The notes: generated from the letters alone by a model not told the origin. A stretch of 64,000 bases of DNA from an uncultured Bacilli bacterium (GCA_934131005.1 CAKOYV010000005.1:1-64000), one strand, 5' to 3'. Positions 16,383 through 25,769 are shown, numbered from the stretch's first letter. Numbers and translations: made by a program.

Positions 16383-17293
16383 TATTTATCACTTCTCTCT
16401 TTTAATATATCTACAAAGCTTTCTATTCTTGTGTCTATTCCTGTTTCACTATACATATCATCTATTATAATATTTAAAGTTGGAATGGTAGTTATTTTTC
16501 TTATCATTAATTCATTAACTAGGGAATCAGGACCGCAAGGAAATGTTGTTAAAAAGATTATTCCATTTATATATTCTTTATAATATTCTATTGAACCAAT
16601 TAATTCCTTAGAGTATGTCCAATAAAGAGTTGGTGATAATTTTTTAGCATATTTTTTTGCTAGTAATTTATTTGTAAGATCAGAATAAATTACTTCTATT
16701 TTTTCTTTTTCTAATTTTTTAATTATTGGTTGTCCTATATAATTATCATAAATATTGTATGGATGAGATACAACAAGAACTTTTAGATTAGAAGTTGTTA
16801 ATTTTTTTTGTTGATTAATTATCTTTTTTTGTTCTATTTTCTTAGCTGTCGTTATTGCCTTGAAATAACTTATTAAAACCTTTATTGGCCTTTTTGTTAA
16901 CTTTATTCCTAATTTTATTAAGGCTATACTTTCAGGAGATTTTTTTGTTTTTTCTATGTTATAATCTATTATTTTAATATTGGTAAATGTATTTTTGATG
17001 ATATCATAATTGGCATTGAATTTAACACATACATTTTCTTCTTTTCCATAATTACAAACTCTTGGAATTAAAATATAATCACATTTATTAAGGAGATTAT
17101 ATACATGTCCTATATATATTTTTGAAGCAAGACAAGATTCATCAATTGAATACTTTTTACCTATATCAATTGTTTGTTTAGTTGTTTTATCACTTACAAT
17201 AAGTTTAAAACCTAAATTACGAAAGAATGTCTTCCATAATATTTTGTACCGATAATATAAAAAAGCTCTAGGAATACCAATTGTTTTTTCCAT
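16379..17293 (-). CDS. 2-hydroxyacyl-CoA dehydratase-like protein (first of pair)
   Basis: A 304-residue protein beginning IGIPRAFLYYRYKILWKTFF, the typical opening of the acyl-CoA dehydratase activase-related (DUF2229-like) family. Putative cluster cysteines occur in DESCLASK, PRVCNYGKEENVC and FPCGPDSL. A C-terminal TGIDTRIESFVDIL parallels the partner. GGAGG precedes the ATG at 17293. The start of the partner overlaps the stop by 4 nt, so the two are translated together. It is just downstream of rpoE but separated by a terminator. Substrate unknown. Confidence 0.75.
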   Translation of the reverse strand: MEKTIGIPRAFLYYRYKILWKTFFRNLGFKLIVSDKTTKQTIDIGKKYSIDESCLASKIYIGHVYNLLNKCDYILIPRVCNYGKEENVCVKFNANYDIIKNTFTNIKIIDYNIEKTKKSPESIALIKLGIKLTKRPIKVLISYFKAITTAKKIEQKKIINQQKKLTTSNLKVLVVSHPYNIYDNYIGQPIIKKLEKEKIEVIYSDLTNKLLAKKYAKKLSPTLYWTYSKELIGSIEYYKEYINGIIFLTTFPCGPDSLVNELMIRKITTIPTLNIIIDDMYSETGIDTRIESFVDILKERSDKY

Positions 17294-17320
17294 ATATCCT
17301 CCTTTACTGATAAAATATAT

Positions 17321-17346
17321 GAAAAAAAGAAGAAATTTATTCTTCT
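17321..17346 (-). terminator. Terminator of rpoE
   Basis: AGAAGAA/TTCTTCT stem with 5-nt loop and a following T run on the minus strand; includes the rpoE stop. Confidence 0.7.
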
Positions 17347-17777
17347 AATTCATCATCATTTACTATAGTTAAATCAGCTAATTCATCATCACTATCATCA
17401 TCAATAAAAGATTCATCATCATTAATAGCATCTATATCTTCTGCTTCGTCTTTTATTTCTACTTCGTCATTGGATAAATCTGATTGATTAGTATCATCAT
17501 CATCGTCATCATCAATTACAATTTTTACTTTGTGATTAGTTTTTAAATCCCATGTTCCATCTTCTAATAAGATAAATTCTTTAGATGTTGTTAATGATTG
17601 GAAAAAATCGGCTATTTTATCAATATATTCTGCTTCTGATAAGTTAAGTAGGTTGCATACTTGTTTAAACAAATCAGCTGTTGTTAATTTTTGATGGCTC
17701 TCCTCTAAATATAATTTTGCTATTTCCGTATATGATAGTAACTCTAAATCTTCTTTTGATAAATTTTTTAATTTCAT
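17337..17777 (-). CDS. rpoE: RNA polymerase delta subunit
   Basis: Delta factor of Gram-positive RNA polymerase, which speeds recycling and alters promoter selectivity; 146 aa. The N-terminal HARE-HTH domain (about 1-85) includes YTEIAKLYLEESHQKLTTADLF and EDGTWDLK. The C-terminal 55 residues are an almost purely acidic tail rich in Asp and Glu, as in the family. AGGAGGG before the ATG. It is 10 bp downstream of an argS-like gene in the same orientation. Confidence 0.95.
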   Translation of the reverse strand: MKLKNLSKEDLELLSYTEIAKLYLEESHQKLTTADLFKQVCNLLNLSEAEYIDKIADFFQSLTTSKEFILLEDGTWDLKTNHKVKIVIDDDDDDDTNQSDLSNDEVEIKDEAEDIDAINDDESFIDDDSDDELADLTIVNDDELEE

Positions 17778-17786
17778 GATACCCTC

Positions 17787-19136
17787 CTATATTTCCTCTT
17801 TTGGAATAATACCAATTAAATTTAAGGCATTATTTAATATTATTTTTATTGCTTGTAATAAATATATTTTTTCTGAATTTGGTGTATTATTTTCTAAATA
17901 CAAATTAGTTAATTTAGATAATTTATATATATAATCACACAATAAATCAGGTGATAAAGTCTCTTTGCAAGTTATAACTGTATCAACAAATTCAGATAAC
18001 TTATTCAAAATAGTATATGTTAAATTATCATCTATAGTTATACTTTTTGATATCTTATTGTTTATCTTTAATAATTGGATGATTTTAATATAAGTAGATT
18101 CTATGTATGAATAATCATATTCTTGATTCTTTATAATTTCATCTAAGTTTTGTTTTTTATTATTAACAGATGCTAAGGAATAGCGAATCGTATTTATAAA
18201 ATTTATATCATTTGTGTTTTTGGACAAATTTATATTAGTATCTAATGCTTTTATTTTCTTAGTATAAATTATTTTGCTATTTTTATTCAATGATTCTAAT
18301 GATTTATTTAAACCATCTAGGTAATCTTCTTCGGCGATTATGTTTATAATTTTTTGATAATTTTGATTAATTTTACCTAGATTATATGCTAGAGCTATTG
18401 ATAAATCAGTATATGTTCCATCTGCTTTTATTAAAATTCTATCCTTATTATCTTCATAGCTTGTTGTTTTCAACATTAAATTATTGTCATCAATATAACA
18501 AGCATCACTATATTTTATTTTTGATAAGACATCATCTACTACATAATCAGTATATAATGATTGTTCAGTAGTATAAATATCAAAATTAATTCTATATTTG
18601 TCTAATTCACTAGCTATATTAGATAAATTATTTTTATCTTGGTTTTTAATATAATATTCTTTTATAACATCGTATCCTAGATAATTAAATATTCTTGCTA
18701 AATTATCATTATAAATGATACCATTTAGATTTTTAGAAATATTACTTGACGAAATATTTTTATTAGTGTCTATGGTAGTAATATTTATCTTTTTAAGATT
18801 TCCCATAGTACTTTTTCCATAATTGTTGTTTTTTTCTAATATTTCATTAACATTATCTAATAATATTTCCTTTTTTAAGTAAAAATTGATAAAGCCTAAA
18901 TTATTATATTCACATTTTTCTAGTATTTTATTTAAATTTAAGTTGGCAATAATAATTTGAGCTGTTTCTATTGGCGTTTTTTTTAGTTTACATGATAAGA
19001 TAATGGCTAAATTTGTTGAATAATCTCCATATTTTTGCTCTTTTGACTTATCTATATGGATATCTTTTAATGATACTGGATATGTTGATTTTAAACTATC
19101 GTATATAAGCTTGGCTAGAGTAAATTTAATACTCAT
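17787..19136 (-). CDS. Degenerate arginyl-tRNA synthetase-like protein
   Basis: A 449-residue protein aligning along its length with ArgRS (usually about 550). The N-terminal tRNA-binding domain is clear (KYGDYSTNLAIILSCKLKKTP, GFINFYLKK), as are YNDNLARIFNYLGYDVIKEYYI, RILIKADGTYTDL and a C-terminal DALR-like helical domain. But the HIGH motif, expected just before YNDNL, reads SSNISKN, and the KMSK region reads NINLSKN. About 100 residues of the catalytic domain are missing. It cannot be a working synthetase as it stands. The frame is open and has a good RBS (AGGAG), so it is not a simple pseudogene. Position before rpoE is that of argS in relatives. Confidence 0.8.
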   Translation of the reverse strand: MSIKFTLAKLIYDSLKSTYPVSLKDIHIDKSKEQKYGDYSTNLAIILSCKLKKTPIETAQIIIANLNLNKILEKCEYNNLGFINFYLKKEILLDNVNEILEKNNNYGKSTMGNLKKINITTIDTNKNISSSNISKNLNGIIYNDNLARIFNYLGYDVIKEYYIKNQDKNNLSNIASELDKYRINFDIYTTEQSLYTDYVVDDVLSKIKYSDACYIDDNNLMLKTTSYEDNKDRILIKADGTYTDLSIALAYNLGKINQNYQKIINIIAEEDYLDGLNKSLESLNKNSKIIYTKKIKALDTNINLSKNTNDINFINTIRYSLASVNNKKQNLDEIIKNQEYDYSYIESTYIKIIQLLKINNKISKSITIDDNLTYTILNKLSEFVDTVITCKETLSPDLLCDYIYKLSKLTNLYLENNTPNSEKIYLLQAIKIILNNALNLIGIIPKEEI

Positions 19137-19503
19137 TATTATCACTCCTAGCTAGATAATACTCATATTTATTCTCTGAGTCATTTACAAGATATACTAC
19201 TTTAATTGACATTTCAGTTACTATAATTTCTAGAGTTGTTATATCAATTTCTAAAGATATATCTTGGGCTTTTACTACGTATGTAGAAGGTATTGTTTTA
19301 GATTTTTCAAAAAAAATAGTATTTATTATTTCATTATTTTCTCTTTCTAGAATTAATTTATCGTTGGAAATTAATTTTAATTTATATTTTTCTTGATTAC
19401 TTAAATAAGATATTTTATTTTTTTGAGTAATGGCATAAGTTGAAAATTTATCGATTGTATTATCTGTTATATTTTTTAAATGTCCATTTATTAATGTTTT
19501 CGT
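19126..19503 (-). CDS. DUF1934 (YwiB-like) protein with ACG in place of a start codon
   Basis: An open frame of 125 codons on the minus strand whose product resembles YwiB/DUF1934, a small beta-barrel protein. Its middle reads KISYLSNQEKYKLKL, then IINTIFFEKSKTIPS and ISLEIDITTLEIIVT, following the family's strand pattern. A strong GGAGG (on the minus strand) lies 7 nt before an ACG codon at 19503. An in-frame TAG lies six codons upstream of it, and no ATG, GTG or TTG occurs near. The stop overlaps the argS-like start by 11 nt, and DUF1934 genes commonly precede argS. Either ACG is used inefficiently or the gene has just lost its start. Confidence 0.65.
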   Translation of the reverse strand, partial: TKTLINGHLKNITDNTIDKFSTYAITQKNKISYLSNQEKYKLKLISNDKLILERENNEIINTIFFEKSKTIPSTYVVKAQDISLEIDITTLEIIVTEMSIKVVYLVNDSENKYEYYLARSDNNEY

Positions 19504-19544
19504 AAAATCTCCTCCAAACTAATTAATTCAGTAGACATTATATC

Positions 19545-19572
19545 ATAAGTTTATCAAAAATAAAACTTATAT
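19545..19572. promoter_or_regulatory. Inverted repeat between divergent genes
   Basis: ATAAGTTT and AAACTTAT arms of 8 bp separated by about 11 nt, midway between the DUF1934 gene and the divergent penicillin-binding protein gene. Possible operator. Confidence 0.3.
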
Positions 19573-19643
19573 TTATATTTTTTTTACTAATAATATAAAT
19601 AGGGTTTAAAAATACTTATTTTACTAGAAAGAGTGATGATGAT

Positions 19644-21608
19644 ATGATAAGATTGAAGTGTTTGATAAAAATAATTGGTAAAGTGGCTTTAATAGGTCTT
19701 ATTTTGAATATTTGTCTATACTTATATTGTTATATTACGCCAAAAATATCTGTTACCAAAGAACAATCTTATTATTTATATGATATTAACGATAAATTAA
19801 TATTTAATGATAATCATGAATGGATTAAACTTAACAATATTAGTAAATATTTAATTGATGCTACTATTGATACAGAAGATAAGTATTATTATGAACATTT
19901 GGGATTTGATTATTTAAGAATTTGTAAAGCAGCTATTAATAATATCAAAAAAAGATCTTTATCTGAAGGTGCTTCTACTATTACTCAACAATATGCTAGA
20001 AATTTATTTTTAAATTATGATAAAAAATGGTCAAGAAAATTTGATGAAGCATTATTAGCAGCTGAATTAGAAACCCATTATAGTAAAGAAGAAATTTTAG
20101 AGGGTTATTTAAATACAATTAATTATGGTGGAGTTTATGGAATTGAAAATGCTAGTTGGTACTATTTTGGTCATAGTGCTAGTGATTTGGACTTAGCAGA
20201 GGCCTCTATGTTAGCAGGAATTCCTCAATCACCTTCTAATTATTCTCCCCTAATAAATTTAAAACTTGCTAAAAAAAGGCAAAAAACAGTTCTTAATTCT
20301 ATGTATAAAAATAATTCCATAGATTATGATGAAATGAAAAAAGCTTATAGTGAAGAACTTAATTATATTGGTGAATTAAATCAAAGTAAATTAGAAAATA
20401 TTCTTTATTTTAGAGATAGTGTTTTGAATGAATTAAATAGTATTAAAAGTATACCAAAATCACTTATAGAAACAGGTGGTATTAAAATTTATACTACACT
20501 AGATGAAAAAGCTCAAGAAAGTTTGGAAGATTCTATTAAAAATAATATGGATTCTAATAGTGAAATGCAGGTTGCAGGCATGATGCTTAATCCAAATGAT
20601 GGGGGTGTGCTTGCACTTGTTGGTGGAAAAGATTATGCTAATAGTCAGTTTAATAGAGCAATAAAAGCTAGACGTCAAGTTGGTTCTATTATGAAGCCTC
20701 TACTATATTATTCAGCTTTAGAAAATGGGTTTACTGCAGCCTCTACATTTACTAGTGAAAAAACATCTTTTAATTTTTCAAATAATCAAAGCTACAATCC
20801 TAATAATTATAATAATAAATATGCTAATGGACCTATAACTATGGGAGCTGCTATTTCATATTCTGATAATATATATGCAGTTAAAACTCATTTGTTTATG
20901 GGAGAAAATAATCTTATTAAAACAAGTAAAAAATTAGGGATAAATAGTAAATTAAATGCTATTCCTTCTTTGGCACTAGGGACTAGTGAAATAAGCATGA
21001 AAGAAATGGCTGAAGCATATAGTGCTTTTGCTAATATGGGAAAAAAGGTTAATAGTCATTTTATTCAAAAAATTGAAGATAAAGATGGCAATATTTTGTA
21101 CCAGTTTCAAGATAATGAAGAAAAAATTCTTGATTCTAGTTTAAGTTATATTCTTAGCGAAATGTTAACTTATACATATGATAAAAATTTTATTGACTAT
21201 AACTATCCAACATTAATTAGTTTATTGCCTAAAATTACTAATAAATATGCAATTAAAAGTGGTACTACAGATACTGATAGATGGATTATAGGCTATAATA
21301 AAAATGCTGTTTTATCAATATGGAATGGTTATGATGATAATAGAAAAATAGGTGATAATGATTCTTCTAGACATAAAGATATTTGGATTGATGTAATGGA
21401 AAATTATTTAAAAGATAAAGATAATAGTTGGTATGATACCCCAGATAATGTTACTGGTGTTTTAGTTAATCCAATTACCGGAGAATTAGTTAAGGAAAAT
21501 GACTCCAAAAAGAAAGTATTTTATTTTCTAAATGGTACTGAACCAAATTATAGTAATAACGATTTAGAAGCTGCTTTTAGAGAAGAGAATAATAAAATAG
21601 CATATTAA
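19644..21608 (+). CDS. Class A penicillin-binding protein (transglycosylase/transpeptidase)
   Basis: Bifunctional peptidoglycan polymerase, 654 aa, anchored by one N-terminal membrane segment (about 12-30). GT51 domain: catalytic E78 in TEDKYYYEHLGFD, then EGASTITQQYARN. Transpeptidase domain: S348-x-x-K351 (VGSIMKP), SDN at 407-409, KSGT at 538-541. All active-site motifs are present. It resembles PBP1A/PBP2A types with no extra C-terminal domain. The start at ATG 19644 has a GAGTGATGAT region upstream. Convergent with the ParB-like gene across a shared hairpin. It shows the organism builds a cell wall. Confidence 0.95.
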   Translation: MIRLKCLIKIIGKVALIGLILNICLYLYCYITPKISVTKEQSYYLYDINDKLIFNDNHEWIKLNNISKYLIDATIDTEDKYYYEHLGFDYLRICKAAINNIKKRSLSEGASTITQQYARNLFLNYDKKWSRKFDEALLAAELETHYSKEEILEGYLNTINYGGVYGIENASWYYFGHSASDLDLAEASMLAGIPQSPSNYSPLINLKLAKKRQKTVLNSMYKNNSIDYDEMKKAYSEELNYIGELNQSKLENILYFRDSVLNELNSIKSIPKSLIETGGIKIYTTLDEKAQESLEDSIKNNMDSNSEMQVAGMMLNPNDGGVLALVGGKDYANSQFNRAIKARRQVGSIMKPLLYYSALENGFTAASTFTSEKTSFNFSNNQSYNPNNYNNKYANGPITMGAAISYSDNIYAVKTHLFMGENNLIKTSKKLGINSKLNAIPSLALGTSEISMKEMAEAYSAFANMGKKVNSHFIQKIEDKDGNILYQFQDNEEKILDSSLSYILSEMLTYTYDKNFIDYNYPTLISLLPKITNKYAIKSGTTDTDRWIIGYNKNAVLSIWNGYDDNRKIGDNDSSRHKDIWIDVMENYLKDKDNSWYDTPDNVTGVLVNPITGELVKENDSKKKVFYFLNGTEPNYSNNDLEAAFREENNKIAY

Positions 21609-21609
21609 A

Positions 21610-21636
21610 AGAAGTAGTTATTTTTCTACTTCTATT
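21610..21636. terminator. Bidirectional terminator, PBP/ParB-like
   Basis: AGAAGTAG/CTACTTCT 8-bp stem with T-rich loop between the convergent stops, overlapping the ParB-like stop codon. Confidence 0.65.
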
Positions 21637-23090
21637 GTTATTTTATAAGAATTATCATTTTCATCTTCCACTACTTGCAGGTCATAACCTAATGATTCTA
21701 GTCCAATAGCAAGATTTTTAATCATATTGATAACAGGAACTATATCTTTTTTTATTTCTTGTTTGGAATTAGTATTTAAAGTTTCCTGATAATTATTTGT
21801 TTCTGCTGGTTGTTGAGGTACTTCTAAATTTTGATTTGATACTTTATTATTTGGCATACTTTGATAGCTATTATCTAGTATTTGAGAACCTTGATTAGAA
21901 ACATTATCATTTAAATTTAAATCTAAATTTGGCATAGTTAAGTTTGGTTCCATCATTTGATTAGGAATATTTGGAGTAGTTATAGGTTGATTGAATTGAG
22001 GAATAAAATTATTATTTTGATTGATTGATTCTTGATAATTTGGTTGGGGTTGAGATAAATTATCAAAGTTATTAATTTGTTGATTTGGCTCTTGATGTAA
22101 ATTATCATATAAAGGGGTTGTATTTAATGGGGATGGTAATGGTTGCTCTAATGATGGTTGTTGAATTTGAGTTGGTTGTTGATTTATTTCTGAATTTGAT
22201 GTTGGTACTTCATTATTTGATATGCTTTGATAGCTATTATTTGACAATGGAGGTTGGTTATTATTTTCTTGAAGCTGTTCAGCTATACTTTGTCTATCAA
22301 TGATTCTAGTATTATCCAAATCTGTTAAATCTATCAATGAACCTGTAGACATTTGAGTTGGTTGTTGATTTAAATTTCCTCCTAAATTCATATTTGTTGG
22401 TTCATCTTCTAAAGATGGAAAAAATCTACCTCCAAATGTTGGTTCTTGAGATTGTGGTTGTGATTGTGGTTGGGGTGATATATTGTTATTTGGTATATTA
22501 TTTACATTATTATTAGTATATTGATTTTGATTCATATTATAATCGTCCCTTTCTTTTTCTTCTTTATTTAAATCTGCTAAATTAACTATATCGTTATTTA
22601 CAGAATTATTATCATTATCAATTAGTGATGGTTTAGTTACCAAATTTGAATTAACTTTATTAACTAAACTTTTGTCTAATTTATAATCAATATTATCAAT
22701 TGGTACTCCTAAATCAATACTTAAATTTTCCCTAGTTGTATCAGGATATGATAGTAATTTAGAATAGATATTAGCTTCTTGTTCCTTAGTTAATTCTTTT
22801 GTTTGAGTGTTTTTTGATAATATTAATTCTAGAGCTTGTTTATCATCTAGATTTAAAATCGTTACTGGTACTTCTGTTATTCCTAATTTTGTTGCAACTT
22901 TGTACCTTTTATTACCTAAAATTATTTCATATTTACTCCCTTTTGGTCTGACAATTAATGGATCAAGAATACCAAAATTCTTAATAAATGCCTCTAAAGT
23001 TTCTAAATCTTCATCTTTATTTGATATTATATCATGAAAACTACTAGGGATTAAATTATCAACTTTCATATTTTGAATGCTATTATTCAT
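21618..23090 (-). CDS. ParB-like protein with long low-complexity linker
   Basis: A 490-residue protein. Residues 8-140 match the ParB/Noc N-terminal domain and part of its HTH (TLEAFIKNFGILDPLIVRP, YEIILGNKRYKVATKLGITEVP). The GERR motif is GNKR (59-62) and the ENxQR motif is SKNTQTKE (92-99), so the acidic residues used for Mg-CTP in ParB are absent. Residues about 170-425 are Asn/Gln/Pro/Ser-rich and look disordered, with degenerate internal repeats. The last 60 residues form a predicted alpha/beta tail (IVPVINMIKNLAIGLESLGYDL). It stands where noc/parB lies in Bacillus, after mnmG-rsmG, but no parA is in the window. GAGGG precedes the ATG. Confidence 0.75.
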   Translation of the reverse strand: MNNSIQNMKVDNLIPSSFHDIISNKDEDLETLEAFIKNFGILDPLIVRPKGSKYEIILGNKRYKVATKLGITEVPVTILNLDDKQALELILSKNTQTKELTKEQEANIYSKLLSYPDTTRENLSIDLGVPIDNIDYKLDKSLVNKVNSNLVTKPSLIDNDNNSVNNDIVNLADLNKEEKERDDYNMNQNQYTNNNVNNIPNNNISPQPQSQPQSQEPTFGGRFFPSLEDEPTNMNLGGNLNQQPTQMSTGSLIDLTDLDNTRIIDRQSIAEQLQENNNQPPLSNNSYQSISNNEVPTSNSEINQQPTQIQQPSLEQPLPSPLNTTPLYDNLHQEPNQQINNFDNLSQPQPNYQESINQNNNFIPQFNQPITTPNIPNQMMEPNLTMPNLDLNLNDNVSNQGSQILDNSYQSMPNNKVSNQNLEVPQQPAETNNYQETLNTNSKQEIKKDIVPVINMIKNLAIGLESLGYDLQVVEDENDNSYKITIEVEK

Positions 23091-23127
23091 ATTTTCCCTC
23101 TATTCTTTTTATCTATCCTAATAATAT

Positions 23128-23154
23128 ATTATACTAAAAAGTAATTTTTTTCAA
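23128..23154 (-). promoter_or_regulatory. Promoter for the ParB-like gene
   Basis: On the minus strand TTGAAA (23154-23149), 15-bp spacer, TATAAT (23133-23128). Spacing is short, so only moderate support. Confidence 0.4.
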
Positions 23155-23179
23155 TAAAAAAAGAAAAATTTATTTTCAT

Positions 23180-23881
23180 TTACAAACTTTTCTTTTTTAT
23201 TTCAGAATATTTTCTTGGGTATTTTAATGGCGTTTTTTGCACTTTTTTATATTTTATTAATGTTCTTAGACTATTTTCTTTAGGTAGTGAAAAAGAAATA
23301 GTATCTAATTTTGTTAAAAATAATTTTCGTTCATATACTTCTATGCCTTGTAATTCTTTGGTTACATTACTTTTCATTACTATGTAATGACCATTGACTT
23401 TTACTAAAGGAATTGAGTATTCTAATAAATGTTTTAAAGGTGCTACAGCTCTAGAAGTTACAATTTCAAATTTTTCACGGTTTTCTTTACTATATTCTTC
23501 TGCTCTAGAATTTACTACTTCTATATTTTCTAGTGATAATTTTTGAATTACCATATTTAGAAAATTACATTTTTTAAAGGTTGCATCTACAAGCGTTATT
23601 TTAGTTTTAGGGAAAGCTATTTTTATTACTAATCCTGGAAAACCAGCACCTGTTCCAATATCACAAATTGATTGATCATCTATCTTGATAATTTTTGTGA
23701 TTGTTAACGAATCGTAAAAATGTTTTAAATATACAGATTCTTTATCAGTTATTGATGTTAAATTATATTTTTTATTTTCTTCTTTTAGGAGTTGATAGTA
23801 ATTTTCTAATTGTTCTAATTGATGGTTAGTTAATACTATATTTATTTTTTTTAATTCTTTTTGAAATTCTTCTTTATTCAT
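23180..23881 (-). CDS. rsmG: 16S rRNA (guanine527-N7)-methyltransferase RsmG
   Basis: SAM-dependent methyltransferase of 233 aa modifying G527 of 16S rRNA. The Rossmann motif I is ICDIGTGAGFPGLVIKIAFP, motif II is ITLVDATFKK, and the SRAVAPLKHLLEY segment is typical of GidB. AAGGAAG precedes the ATG. It overlaps the end of mnmG by 8 nt, in the usual mnmE-mnmG-rsmG order. Confidence 0.95.
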   Translation of the reverse strand: MNKEEFQKELKKINIVLTNHQLEQLENYYQLLKEENKKYNLTSITDKESVYLKHFYDSLTITKIIKIDDQSICDIGTGAGFPGLVIKIAFPKTKITLVDATFKKCNFLNMVIQKLSLENIEVVNSRAEEYSKENREKFEIVTSRAVAPLKHLLEYSIPLVKVNGHYIVMKSNVTKELQGIEVYERKLFLTKLDTISFSLPKENSLRTLIKYKKVQKTPLKYPRKYSEIKKKSL

Positions 23882-25751
23882 TATAATACTTCCTTAAATA
23901 TACCATTAATATAGATATATCTGCAGGGTTAACCCCACTAATTCTCATTGCTTGAGCAATTGAAGTTGGTCTTATTTCTTCTAATTTTTGACGTGCTTCA
24001 CTAGCTATGTTAGCTATTTTTTGATAATCTATATCATTTGGAATTAATTTTTGTTCATTTTTTATCATTTTTTGTGCTTCGCGTTCTACTTTTTTTATGT
24101 ACCCTTCATATTTTATCTGAATTTGAACTTGTTCACTTATTTCTTGACTATAGTTTGATGTCATTAAATTTTCTTTAATTAATTTATCAATAGTTATTTC
24201 TGTTCTTTTGATTAAATCATATAAAGTTATACTATCTTTTAAAGGGGCGGAATTTAATAATTCTAGTTTTTTATTTGTAGCAATTGTTGGTGTCAATTTT
24301 GTTTCTTTTAGGTATTTTTTGAAAGATGCAATATTATTTTTTTTAGTTTTGAATTTTTGATATCTCGCTTCATCTATTAAACCAACTTGATATCCATATT
24401 CTCTTAATCTTAAATCAGCATTATCATGTCTTAATAATAATCGATATTCTGCTCTTGATGTTAACATTCTATATGGTTCAATAGTTCCTTTTGTTATTAA
24501 ATCATCAATTAAAACACCTATATATGATTCATTTCTTTTTAAAATTAATGGTTCTTTATTTTCTAATTTCAAAGATGCATTAATTCCGGCTATTAAACCT
24601 TGACATGCTGCTTCTTCATAACCACTAGTTCCGTTGATTTGACCTGCTGTAAATAAATTTTTGATAATTTTTGTTTCTAATGAGGCTTTAATCTGAGTTG
24701 GATAGATAGCGTCATATTCAATTGCGTACGCATATTTTAAAATTTTTGCATTTTCAAGGCCTGGTAATGAATGAACCATTTGTTCTTGAATATCTTCTGG
24801 CATACTAGTAGAAAAACCTTGAATATATATATCATCATAAAATAAACTTTCTGGTTCTAGAAATAATTGATGTTTTTCTTTATCTTTAAATCTTACTAAT
24901 TTATCTTCAATTGAAGGACAATATCTTGGACCTACGCCAGTTATATCATCTAATCCTCCATACATGCTAGATTTTGATAAATTATTTAATATTATTTCGT
25001 GCGTTTTTTTTGTTGTATATATTAAATAGCATGGTTCTTGATTATCTACATCGTATATTGGTTCAATATCGTGAGAAAAAGTATATTTTGTTTTATCTCC
25101 CTCTTCTTTTTTGGTCTTAGAAAAATCTATTGTTGATTTTTCTATTCTTGGAGGAGTTCCTGTTTTTAGTCGTAAAATTTTTAAACCATATTTTTTTAAA
25201 TTATTACTTAAATGCATTGAAGGAATTTCACCATGAGGGCCACTTCTAGTTCTTGTTGAACCAACTAAAATATCTGATTTTAGATATGTTCCTGTAGTTA
25301 GAATGACACTATTAGCTAAAATTTTTTCATTGGTTGCTAAAATTATACCCTGCACTTGATTTTCTTCTACTATTAAATCTTCTACCATTCCTTCCAATAA
25401 AGTTAAATTTTTTTGCTTTTTTAATGTTTTTAACATTTCTTTAGGATAAGTTGTTTTGTCAGCTTGGGCTCTTAGAGAATGAACTGATGGTCCTTTTGAA
25501 GAATTTAACATTTTCATTTGAATAAGGGTCTTGTCAGCATTTATTCCCATTTCTCCACCTAATGCATCTATTTCTCTTACAATTATTCCTTTGGCAGAGC
25601 CACCTATAGAAGGATTACAAGGCATAGTAGCTATGTTATCAGTATTTCCTGTTACCAATAAGGTTTTATGTCCTATTCTAGCTGCAGCTAAGGCAGCCTC
25701 ACAACCTGCATGTCCACCACCTACAACTATAATTTCATAATTATTATTCAT
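23874..25751 (-). CDS. mnmG: tRNA uridine-5-carboxymethylaminomethyl modification enzyme MnmG
   Basis: FAD-binding partner of MnmE in modifying U34 of certain tRNAs; 625 aa from ATG 25751. The FAD motif is VVGGGHAGCEAALAAARIG near the N terminus. NPSIGGSAKG, TGTYLKSDILVGSTRTRSGP and the C-terminal GVNPADISILMVYL signature are present. ATG 25751 is preferred over GTG 25760 by RBS spacing. It lies 18 bp after mnmE. Confidence 0.97.
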   Translation of the reverse strand: MNNNYEIIVVGGGHAGCEAALAAARIGHKTLLVTGNTDNIATMPCNPSIGGSAKGIIVREIDALGGEMGINADKTLIQMKMLNSSKGPSVHSLRAQADKTTYPKEMLKTLKKQKNLTLLEGMVEDLIVEENQVQGIILATNEKILANSVILTTGTYLKSDILVGSTRTRSGPHGEIPSMHLSNNLKKYGLKILRLKTGTPPRIEKSTIDFSKTKKEEGDKTKYTFSHDIEPIYDVDNQEPCYLIYTTKKTHEIILNNLSKSSMYGGLDDITGVGPRYCPSIEDKLVRFKDKEKHQLFLEPESLFYDDIYIQGFSTSMPEDIQEQMVHSLPGLENAKILKYAYAIEYDAIYPTQIKASLETKIIKNLFTAGQINGTSGYEEAACQGLIAGINASLKLENKEPLILKRNESYIGVLIDDLITKGTIEPYRMLTSRAEYRLLLRHDNADLRLREYGYQVGLIDEARYQKFKTKKNNIASFKKYLKETKLTPTIATNKKLELLNSAPLKDSITLYDLIKRTEITIDKLIKENLMTSNYSQEISEQVQIQIKYEGYIKKVEREAQKMIKNEQKLIPNDIDYQKIANIASEARQKLEEIRPTSIAQAMRISGVNPADISILMVYLRKYYNE

Positions 25752-25769
25752 TTTTATCACTTCTTTTCT

